Assembly (NCBI RefSeq): GCF_000597865.1
Contig: NZ_CP007452.1
Location: 2,053,183-2,117,182 of the forward strand
Direction of reading: 5' to 3'
DNA length: 64,000 nt
Source of the DNA: Peptoclostridium acidaminophilum DSM 3953
GTDB lineage: Bacteria; Bacillota; Clostridia; Peptostreptococcales; Peptostreptococcaceae
Shown here: in pieces, positions 1 to 6,772 of the stretch
Layout of the letters: each line of letters opens with the position of its first letter
How positions within the stretch are numbered: the stretch's first letter is position 1
The notes under the pieces: generated by a model
What the model was told of the DNA's origin: nothing
What the model saw: the letters and a program-made list of their open reading frames with translations, nothing else
Database searches by the model: none
Position numbers and translations under genes: made by a program

Positions 1-144
1 GAGCACTGAGCCCTGCAGCTCCATTATCGCCTCGCTCACGTAGCTTTCAGACGCTATTAGCTCTATTCCGTTCCTCTGGCGCGCAAGCTCCTCGCCTACT
101 ATATCGTAAAGCGCCTGGTCCTTTTCCTTGAGACTGTTAAGCAT
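1..144 (-). CDS. glyA: Serine hydroxymethyltransferase, N-terminal fragment
   Basis: Only the first 48 codons lie in the window; the gene continues beyond the left edge. The translation starts MLNSLKEKDQALYDIV and contains ELIASESYVSEAIMELQGS, the conserved N-terminal block of serine hydroxymethyltransferases (usual form ELIASENFVS.AV). The enzyme is cytoplasmic, PLP-dependent, and interconverts serine and glycine with tetrahydrofolate. The ATG at 144-142 is preceded by a G-rich Shine-Dalgarno (GGGGGTAAGGGG). Its position beside formate dehydrogenase and glycine-sensing genes fits a glycine/serine catabolic neighbourhood. Identification is confident even though the piece is short; nothing can be said about the catalytic core. 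Confidence 0.9.
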   Translation of the reverse strand, partial: MLNSLKEKDQALYDIVGEELARQRNGIELIASESYVSEAIMELQGSVL

Positions 145-238
145 ATCCCCTTACCCCCTGTTTTTATGTTTTGGCGGCTGCCTTGCGCCGCAAAAGTGCA
201 TTTAATATATTTTTATCCCTTATATTCCGTTCTAATCA

Positions 239-288
239 CCGCAGGTACGCTCTCTTGGCTGCAAAAAGACAAGAGAGCGTACCTGCGG
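239..288. terminator. Perfect 19-bp inverted repeat in the glyA-hymA gap
   Basis: Arms 239-257 and 270-288 are perfectly complementary (starts CCGCAGGTACGC), with a 12-nt loop. It lies in the 493-bp gap between divergent glyA and hymA, so it is not at the 3' end of either gene and has no clear T-run. It resembles the hairpin at 10434-10492 in architecture (CTCTCTT next to a GGCTGC-containing loop). The rest of the gap, 289-637, is AT-rich leader/promoter sequence with no gene. Confidence 0.5.
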
Positions 289-637
289 CTTTGGGTATGA
301 CGGTTTTTAATATAACAAAATAAATATCTTTTTTCAGATTTTTCAAAAAAATTATTTTCTTTTTATGACGTGTGGCTATTCCTAGTGTTTGTGACTAAAA
401 GCTCTGGAATAGGGTATTACTTTGAAAAAAGAAGGTTTGCGCAGCTTTTTGATCTATAGAAATATTTTATAGTGCCGGGCGGCCGCCTTTACTTTATAAT
501 TAACAAATTAACATTCATAGGAAAAAAGCCTTGACAATGCTATAATATTGCCATGCTAAGTATCTTTTTGACGCTTTAATGTTCAAGTATTATTCATATT
601 TTCATATAAATAAATAGATGGAATCGGAGGTAATAAA

Positions 638-1156
638 ATGACTAAGCCTTTAAACAGCAAGCTCGAGGAGCAATATCCGGAGCTATACGCGCAGGTCGGC
701 GAGATTGTATCCAAGTGGGGAGCTTCAAGGGACAACCTCATAGCTGTTCTGCTGGATGTCCAGTCAAAGAGCGAGAGAAACTACCTTTCCAAGGAGGCCA
801 TGCTGGCCGTATCTGAGATAATGGGGATAATAGTCCAGGACGTGTACGAGGTGGCTACTTTCTACCACGCGATATCTACAAAGCCAAGGGGCAGATTCCT
901 TGTGCAGCTTTGCCAGGGGACTTCGTGCACCGTCAACAAGGTTGTCAATGTAAAGGATGCTCTCGAGGCAGAGCTTGGAATAAAGATAGGCAACTCTACG
1001 CCTGATGAGCTGTTCACTTTCGAATATACGCCATGCTTTGGGGCATGCGATGTTTCTCCGGCAATGAGGCTAAATGGAAAGGTTGTCGGCAATCTCACCC
1101 CGGAAACGATAAAGCAGATCATAGGCGAGTGCAGGGAGGCGGCTAAAAATGAGTAA
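638..1156 (+). CDS. hymA: NuoE-like [2Fe-2S] subunit (HymA)
   Basis: 172 aa thioredoxin-like [2Fe-2S] protein of the NuoE/HymA/HydC family. The four cluster ligands are visible as Cys92, Cys97, Cys133 and Cys137 (CQGTSC and PCFGAC motifs). In this family it sits beside the FMN subunit and passes electrons between NAD(P)H and iron-sulfur partners of [FeFe] hydrogenases or formate dehydrogenases. The start has a good RBS (ATCGGAGGTAATAAAATG), and the stop overlaps the start of hymB by 8 nt, so the two are translationally coupled. No hydrogenase catalytic gene follows; the likely partner is the formate dehydrogenase at 5.7-9.5 kb (inference). Confidence 0.92.
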   Translation: MTKPLNSKLEEQYPELYAQVGEIVSKWGASRDNLIAVLLDVQSKSERNYLSKEAMLAVSEIMGIIVQDVYEVATFYHAISTKPRGRFLVQLCQGTSCTVNKVVNVKDALEAELGIKIGNSTPDELFTFEYTPCFGACDVSPAMRLNGKVVGNLTPETIKQIIGECREAAKNE

Positions 1157-2402
1157 GACCGTAAGCGTTATATCAAAGAATTTCTACAAGGTGAATCCTG
1201 ATTCCATAGACGAGTACATAGCCGCAGGGGGCTTTGAGGGCCTTAAAAAGGCTATAACAATGAAGCCCGAGGAGATTATAGAGCTGCTCAACAAGTCTGA
1301 CCTTCAGGGAAGGGGCGGAGCCGCGTTTTCAGTTGCCACTAAGTGGAACCACGCAGTCAGGGTGAGCGCGCCTGTAAAGGGCATAATGTGCAACGCCGAC
1401 GAGGGCGAGCCTGGAACCTTCAAGGACAGGTCTCTGCTTGAGCACAATCCTTTCGGAGTAATAGAAGGCATGATAATAGGCGCCTACGTGGGCGGCGGCT
1501 CGCAGATGAACCACGCCAGGATATATATAAGGGAAGAATACACCTACCTTCACGGCAGGGTCAGAAACGCCATTAAACAGGCCGAGGAAAGAGGCTTCCT
1601 TGGCAATGACATACTCGGAACAGGCCTCAACATCGAGATGAAGGTCGTATCGGGCGCCGGCGCATACGTGTGCGGCGAGAGCTCTGCTCTGCTTGAGTCT
1701 ACAGAGGGCAAGGCGGGAAGGCCAAGGATAAAGCCGCCTAGACTTAACAATGTCGGACTCTACAACCTCCCCACTCTGCTCAACAACGTGGAGTCATACA
1801 GCATAGTCCCTATACTAGTAAGGGACGACAGCGAGTACAGAAGCTACGGCACTGAAAAGAGCATAGGCACTAAGATGATAAGCGTCTCGGGCAATGTCAA
1901 AAAGCCCGGGGTTTATGAGATACCATTTGGAATAACTATAAGGGAAGTCGTGTACGACATAGCCGGAGGACTCAGCTCCGAGAGGCCGCTCAAGTTCGTT
2001 CAGATAGGTGGGGCTTCGGGCGCAATAGTGCCTGCAAGCCAGCTTGACACTCCGATATCCTATGAAGGCCTTTGCGAGATAGGCGTTGCAGTGGGCTCGG
2101 GCGCAGTTGTTGTAGCTGACGATTCGAACTCAATGCTCGACTACTTCGATTCACTGGCGCATTTCTTCGCCGAGGAGTCATGCGGCAAGTGCACGCCTTG
2201 CAGGGAGGGCAACAGACAGCTCGTCAAGATTGTAGGGCTTATGAAATCTGGCAAGGCCACAGCCGCTGATTTTGACAGGCTCGTTGATATGCTTGGTCTC
2301 ATGAAGGGCGCATCGTTTTGCGGCCTTGGAAAGACTGAACCTGCTCCGTTCCTTGCTGCTATAAAGCACTTCGAAGACGAGGTAAGAGGCTACTTTAAAT
2401 AG
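1149..2402 (+). CDS. hymB: NuoF-like NAD(P)H-binding FMN/[4Fe-4S] subunit (HymB)
   Basis: 417 aa, the size of a core NuoF, shorter than the roughly 590-residue HydB/HymB proteins that carry an extra N-terminal thioredoxin domain and a C-terminal 2[4Fe-4S] ferredoxin domain. Visible motifs are the glycine-rich nucleotide/FMN site GRGGAAF, the GEPGTFKDR block, and the [4Fe-4S] ligands Cys345, Cys348, Cys351 and Cys391 (CGKCTPC...FCGLG). It oxidises or reduces NAD(P)(H) and hands electrons to HymA and a NuoG-like partner. It overlaps hymA, and a 14-bp-stem hairpin follows at 2501-2537, so the operon ends here. The partner is probably FdhA/FdhB encoded 3.3 kb downstream. Confidence 0.92.
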   Translation: MSKTVSVISKNFYKVNPDSIDEYIAAGGFEGLKKAITMKPEEIIELLNKSDLQGRGGAAFSVATKWNHAVRVSAPVKGIMCNADEGEPGTFKDRSLLEHNPFGVIEGMIIGAYVGGGSQMNHARIYIREEYTYLHGRVRNAIKQAEERGFLGNDILGTGLNIEMKVVSGAGAYVCGESSALLESTEGKAGRPRIKPPRLNNVGLYNLPTLLNNVESYSIVPILVRDDSEYRSYGTEKSIGTKMISVSGNVKKPGVYEIPFGITIREVVYDIAGGLSSERPLKFVQIGGASGAIVPASQLDTPISYEGLCEIGVAVGSGAVVVADDSNSMLDYFDSLAHFFAEESCGKCTPCREGNRQLVKIVGLMKSGKATAADFDRLVDMLGLMKGASFCGLGKTEPAPFLAAIKHFEDEVRGYFK

Positions 2403-2500
2403 CTGAATACTCCCGCTGCGCCGGGAGATTCAATATATACAATATATAATGGAAGTCATCATCCATTAAGCATCATTTGAAATCAAAATATTTTGAACTC

Positions 2501-2541
2501 ACAAAACCCCCGGACTCTTGGATTCCGGGGGTTTTGTCTTT
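2501..2541 (+). terminator. Terminator after hymB
   Basis: A perfect 14-bp stem (2501-2514 with 2524-2537, ACAAAACCCCCGGA and its complement) with a 9-nt loop, followed by a short T-run. It lies between convergent hymB and the symporter gene and probably serves both strands. Confidence 0.8.
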
Positions 2542-2590
2542 TGGGGTCTTTTATATTTAAATTTTGAGGGTTTGGTTTTGGCCTTTAAAA

Positions 2591-3985
2591 TTATGCGATG
2601 GCCTTTTTCTTTTCTTTTTCCTTCATTTCCAATTCATCGAAGTATTGCTTCGTTTCTGCTACTATTATACCGCTAAGGCCTATTATTGCTATCAGGTTTG
2701 GTATTGCCATAAGGCCGTTAACTATGTCTGCTATTGTCCATATAAGGTTAAGCTTGAGGAATGGTCCTACTGCCACAAGCGCTATGAATATATATTTGTA
2801 AGTCTTTATTCCTTTTACGCCGAAAAGATATTCAGTACATCTTTCGCCGTAGTAGTTCCAGCCAAGTATTGTTGTGAATGCGAAAAATATAAGACCTATT
2901 GTAACTATCAGCTCGCCCAGCATTGGAACCGCACCGAATCCTGATCTGAACGCCGCAGTAGTAGCAGCCGCTCCTTCAAGCGCCGGGTCATTCCACACGC
3001 CAGTTATTACAAGCGAAATTCCTGTCATTGTGCATATTATTATTGTGTCGAAGAATGTTCCTGTCATCTGAACAAGACCTTGTCTTACGCATGATCTTGT
3101 CTTTGCAGCTGCTGCCGCTATAGGCGCAGAGCCAAGACCCGACTCATTCGAGAATACTCCCCTTGAAACTCCACTCTTTAGAGCTATCATGATTGTAGCT
3201 CCTGCAAAACCGCCTGCTGCGGCATGTCCTGTGAATGCGCTTTTTACTATAAGGGCTACAGTCGCTGGAAGCTGAGCTGCATTAAGCACAAGTATTACTA
3301 TAACTCCGACTATATAGAACGCAGCCATGAAAGGCACTATAAGCTCAGAAACCTTAGATATGCTCTTTATTCCTCCGAGTGTAACAGCCGCAGTAGCTAC
3401 TGTAAGCACTATGCCAGTTACGATCACCGGAATCTTGAACGATATCTCAACTGCTGAGGTTATCGAGTTAACCTGCGCAAATGTTCCTATTCCAAAGAAC
3501 GCAACGCCAATGCCGAATACGGCAAAGCATCTTGCAAGGAACTTGTTGTTAAGTCCTCTTTCTATGTAATACATAGGTCCGCCGGACATTTGTCCGTTTT
3601 CGTCGGTAACCCTATACTTGACGGCAAGCAGCGCCTCAGCGTACTTTGTCGCCATGCCAAATAGTGCGGCCATCCACATCCAGAAAAGAGCTCCCGGACC
3701 TCCAAGCCTTATTGCCGTTGCAACACCAACGATGTTGCCTGTACCTATTGTTGCTGAAAGAGCCGTACAAACCGCTCCGAACGCCGAAACGTCGCCGTCT
3801 ACTTTCAAGTCCTTTGCTTCCGGATCTTCAGTGAAAAGATACTTAAGAGCCAGAGGAAGCTTTGTTACCTGAAGAAAGCCCAGCCTGATTGTCAGGTATA
3901 TACCCGTTCCCATAAGGAGTATCAGCAGCGGCGGGCCCCAGAGGAATGTGTTTACCGCTTGAAAAAACTGACTTACTTGTTCCAT
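2591..3985 (-). CDS. Sodium:alanine/glycine symporter (AGCS family)
   Basis: 464 aa polytopic membrane protein of the AGCS (alanine or glycine:cation symporter) family. Family motifs visible include GTGNIVGVATAI, GGPGALFWMWMAALFGMATKY, SGGPMYYIERG and SGVSRGVFSNESGLGSAPIAAA. It imports glycine or alanine with Na+. I chose the ATG at 3985 because AGGAGGT sits 9 nt upstream; a longer reading from 4039 adds 18 residues without an RBS. Transcription starts from a consensus promoter at 4372-4400 and runs through a tandem glycine riboswitch, so expression should respond to glycine. The gene is opposite in strand to the fdh and hym genes around it. Confidence 0.95.
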   Translation of the reverse strand: MEQVSQFFQAVNTFLWGPPLLILLMGTGIYLTIRLGFLQVTKLPLALKYLFTEDPEAKDLKVDGDVSAFGAVCTALSATIGTGNIVGVATAIRLGGPGALFWMWMAALFGMATKYAEALLAVKYRVTDENGQMSGGPMYYIERGLNNKFLARCFAVFGIGVAFFGIGTFAQVNSITSAVEISFKIPVIVTGIVLTVATAAVTLGGIKSISKVSELIVPFMAAFYIVGVIVILVLNAAQLPATVALIVKSAFTGHAAAGGFAGATIMIALKSGVSRGVFSNESGLGSAPIAAAAAKTRSCVRQGLVQMTGTFFDTIIICTMTGISLVITGVWNDPALEGAAATTAAFRSGFGAVPMLGELIVTIGLIFFAFTTILGWNYYGERCTEYLFGVKGIKTYKYIFIALVAVGPFLKLNLIWTIADIVNGLMAIPNLIAIIGLSGIIVAETKQYFDELEMKEKEKKKAIA

Positions 3986-4099
3986 TTTGTTTACCTCCTG
4001 CTTTTTTTGAAATTTTTTAAAACAAAAAAGCAGAGACAATCTGATATACGGGAAGAATAATAAAAAAAATGATAGCTCTTTGGCATATTCCCATACTCA

Positions 4100-4340
4100 A
4101 ATTCCCCTGTCCTTTTACCTGAGAGATTCGCCGTTTTCATATTGCATACATCATCCATAATACATTATACGGCACATTTTATGCAGTATATAATGTACAT
4201 GGTCCGGTATACATACACGCGCGGCTTGCTCCTTCGGTGCTCTGTCGAGTCTCTCCAGAGGTTTGTCCAACAGCGGTCCTAAGACCTGAAAGCTTCACTT
4301 CTTCGGTGCCCAATAGGGGCTCTCCCGCCGTCTTCATCCA
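4100..4340 (-). promoter_or_regulatory. Tandem glycine riboswitch of the symporter gene
   Basis: On the minus strand two glycine aptamers occur in series. The first runs from GGCGGGAGAG through GGCACCGAAGAAGTGAAG and CTTTCAGG to AGGAC and CTCTGGAGAG. The second has GCACCGAAGGAGCAA and then ATCTCTCAGGTAAAAGGAC. These are the conserved cores of the glycine riboswitch class. The second aptamer has an enlarged variable arm (about 4140-4210). It ends about 115 nt upstream of the symporter start. Direction of control (normally ON with glycine) is inferred from the class. Confidence 0.95.
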
Positions 4341-4371
4341 AAACTATTAATTTGTTGATTTCTTAGTTATG

Positions 4372-4400
4372 ATTATAGTATAGAAATAATCGATTGTCAA
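4372..4400 (-). promoter_or_regulatory. Consensus promoter upstream of the symporter riboswitch
   Basis: TTGACA (complement of 4395-4400) and TATAAT (complement of 4372-4377) are separated by exactly 17 nt, a perfect housekeeping sigma promoter. Initiation would fall near 4365, about 25 nt before the first aptamer. Confidence 0.88.
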
Positions 4401-4790
4401 CAAAGTAACAACTTGTTTTTGAATGGGAACAATTACAATCAGGCTTGTTCGTCGCAACAATGAAGCTGTTGATTTTGGCGGGTTTATAAATTGTGCGTTT
4501 ATGCAAACAATTCACACAGTTCAAGAATTCGCAAAAATATTTTTCTGCGCCGTGATTTTCCAGGATGTAAAATGACTATTTATGAACGTTTTTGAGGTTT
4601 TATTCTGGGCGTGTGCTTCCGGATGTCTTTTTCGTTATAATTTTATCAAATTAAATTGCGCACTATTCAGTTTTTTGAGACTTGCATGCTTTGCAATTAC
4701 CTTGTTTTAAAAATTCCAAATATTCAGACACAGTATGCAGCGTCTAAACATCCCGACAAGGGTGGATTGTGTCTTTTGTCCTCCTGTCCC

Positions 4791-4820
4791 AAAAAAATAA
4801 AAAAAACCGCCTGAGCAGTT
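4791..4820 (-). terminator. Intrinsic terminator after the upstream glycine riboswitch
   Basis: On the minus strand AACTGC-TCAG-GCGGTT forms a 6-bp stem-loop (4805-4820) followed by T8, A, T7. It lies 25 nt beyond the last conserved aptamer bases and is the probable expression platform of the upstream riboswitch. No open reading frame with an RBS follows before the next promoter at 4400. Confidence 0.75.
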
Positions 4821-4844
4821 TGTATGTTTTAAGGAAAAATTCAG

Positions 4845-5050
4845 TTCTCTGTCCTTTTACCTGAGAGATTCATTTAATCGCTTGATCTAAAAAAGGGATG
4901 AGCTTTTTTATTTATATAAAGATCTCAATTAAATTTGCTCCTTCGGTGCCTTATATGGTCTCTCCAGAGTATCGTCTTGATGACAGTCCTAAGCCTGAAA
5001 GCTTTACTTCTTCGGCGCCCCTCATGGGTCTCTCCTGCCACCTTCATCCG
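4845..5050 (-). promoter_or_regulatory. Second (upstream) tandem glycine riboswitch
   Basis: A second complete two-aptamer glycine riboswitch on the minus strand. The first aptamer has GGCAGGAGAGACC, GGCGCCGAAGAAGTAAAG, CTTTCAGG and CTCTGGAGAG; the second has GGCACCGAAGGAGCAAA and then ATCTCTCAGGTAAAAGGACAG. It has its own promoter (5107-5135) and terminator (4791-4820) but no coding region directly behind it; the next gene on this strand is the symporter, already preceded by its own riboswitch. Confidence 0.93.
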
Positions 5051-5106
5051 ATAATAAGATATTGGCAAATAATTATGGATACGCAGTACCGCACTGCGCA
5101 ATTGTT

Positions 5107-5135
5107 ATTATATATCGTCACATATATAAAGTCAA
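5107..5135 (-). promoter_or_regulatory. Promoter of the upstream glycine riboswitch
   Basis: TTGACT (complement of 5130-5135) and TATAAT (complement of 5107-5112) are 17 nt apart. Initiation near 5100 would give about 50 nt of leader before the first aptamer. The remaining stretch 5136-5690 to the fdhB-like start is AT-rich with no supported gene. Confidence 0.85.
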
Positions 5136-5704
5136 CCGTATTTTTGATTTTAGTCGACCGGTACTGCCACATGTCTCTTTTATTTTTGTGTGTTGATATT
5201 TTCATTGGTGAAATTTCTATCATTTCTTTCACGTTTTACATCTATCCCCATATGTGAATAGTTTCCCCGTGCACGTGCATAATATTGCACCCAACTCCAG
5301 TCCCCGCTTTTTGCGACAGCTTCCCAGGCTAAATATCAGCTTAAGTCCATCATTTTTCGCAACCAGCAGAACGGCTTTAATTAGAATAAATATTTAACAT
5401 TTTTTCATTCTTTATCCGGGCCCAAATGCCCTTTTTTGCATATATATACTTATTTTATGCTTTTTCATCGCTTCTGTTTGCCCGTTTTACAGCGGTTGGA
5501 TATTATTGCAGTCTAGACAAATCCTTGGATTATTGTTATTATTTTATTACTTAAAACATTGTTATAAATTTATTCTATTTTGCATAAACACAATTATTTA
5601 TGCTTTTTTAAAAAAACAATTTATTCGGGTCAAATTGGTGGACGCTCTTCCCAATCCACTAATCCATACATTTAATTCATACATTATATAAGGAGGAACA
5701 TTAA

Positions 5705-6658
5705 ATGGTAACACTTACAATTAACGGGCAGAGCGTTTCCGTGTCGCGGAAAAGCACGATAATAGAAGCTGCCGCAAAGCTTGGTATTGAAATCCCCGCT
5801 CTCTGCTACGACGAGAACCTCGAGCCCGTAGGCGCTTGCAGGCTTTGCGTTGTAGATGTGCAGGGCGCAAGAGGCCTTTTGACTGCCTGCTCGACTCCGG
5901 TTGCCGAGGGAATGGTAGTTGAAACAGAGACCGAAAGGGTTATAGACGCTAGAAGAGGTGTTCTTCGCCTTCTGCTTGATAACCATCCGAACGATTGCCT
6001 CACTTGCGAAAAAGCCGGTTCTTGTCTTCTTCAAAAATATTCTTACAAGTATGATGTGAAATTCGACGCTTCTGCAAAAGGTGCAAGGAGAGCCGGACTT
6101 CTAGACGATTCCAACCCTTATATAATGAGAGACGACAGCAAGTGCATACTTTGCGGAAAATGTGTCAGGATATGCGGACAAGTTTCAGAAAGAAGCGTGC
6201 TTGCTTTTTCAGGAAGAGGCTTCGACACTAAGGTTGTTTTCGACGGAGACGCTTCAATAGCCGAATCAAAATGTGTTTCATGCCTAAGATGCGTATCCGT
6301 ATGCCCTACCGGAGCTCTTATAGACGCAAGAGCCACAGGAAGCTACAGACCTTGGGAAGTCCAAACTGTTGCTGTTAAATGCAAGCAGTGCGACAGCGGA
6401 TGCGACTTTGACCTTCTAAAAAGAAACGGCGAAACGGTTGCCATCAAGCCGCAGCCACCTACAAGCGGAAGACCTCTTTGCCTCAAGGGCAGACTTGCGA
6501 CAGAGCTTGAATACATAAGCTCAGACAAGCTCAAATCTCCTCAGATAAAGGAAAACGGTTCCTTCAAAATATGCAGATGGTCTGAGGCCCTGGGACTCGA
6601 CAACACGCTTTCAAAGATAATTGATTTTGAAAATAAAGCAGGCGAAAGCGGAAAATAA
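5705..6658 (+). CDS. NuoG/FdhA N-terminal-like iron-sulfur subunit (FdhB-like)
   Basis: 317 aa cytoplasmic electron-transfer protein that copies the first part of FdhA next door. It has a [2Fe-2S] ferredoxin domain with Cys34, Cys45, Cys48 and Cys62; a His94/Cys98/Cys101/Cys107 [4Fe-4S] site; two CxxCxxCxxxC clusters (KCILCGKCVRIC and KCVSCLRCVSVC); and the fifth, molybdopterin-domain type cluster start (CKQCDSGC). The protein stops about 45 residues after that, so no catalytic molybdopterin domain is present. RBS AAGGAGG lies 8 nt before the ATG. It probably wires FdhA to HymAB. It could be named fdhB, but that symbol is used for other folds elsewhere, so I leave it blank. Confidence 0.88.
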   Translation: MVTLTINGQSVSVSRKSTIIEAAAKLGIEIPALCYDENLEPVGACRLCVVDVQGARGLLTACSTPVAEGMVVETETERVIDARRGVLRLLLDNHPNDCLTCEKAGSCLLQKYSYKYDVKFDASAKGARRAGLLDDSNPYIMRDDSKCILCGKCVRICGQVSERSVLAFSGRGFDTKVVFDGDASIAESKCVSCLRCVSVCPTGALIDARATGSYRPWEVQTVAVKCKQCDSGCDFDLLKRNGETVAIKPQPPTSGRPLCLKGRLATELEYISSDKLKSPQIKENGSFKICRWSEALGLDNTLSKIIDFENKAGESGK

Positions 6659-6772
6659 TCAGTCTTATTCCGGTCCTGGCGGGACAGTCAGGATGCCTGT
6701 TCATCTGCTGCCCTGCTGATAATATTCAAGCCATGCATGAGTGCATGCTGTTAATAGGAGGTTTATCCGAAT

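Noticed and set aside
531-546. TTGACA and TATAAT upstream of hymA as a promoter
   Set aside because: The two boxes are only 4 nt apart, so they cannot act as a pair; no well-spaced partner was found for either.
2564-3569. Plus-strand frames opposite the symporter gene
   Set aside because: Shadows of a clear AGCS coding region on the minus strand; amino-acid composition is atypical (Tyr/Cys-rich).
4401-4790. A small gene between the two glycine riboswitches
   Set aside because: AGGAGG near 4780 is about 28 nt from the nearest ATG, which opens only 14 codons; no coding character.
5506-5691. Open frame of 61 codons upstream of the fdhB-like gene
   Set aside because: AT-rich, no RBS, no recognisable sequence.
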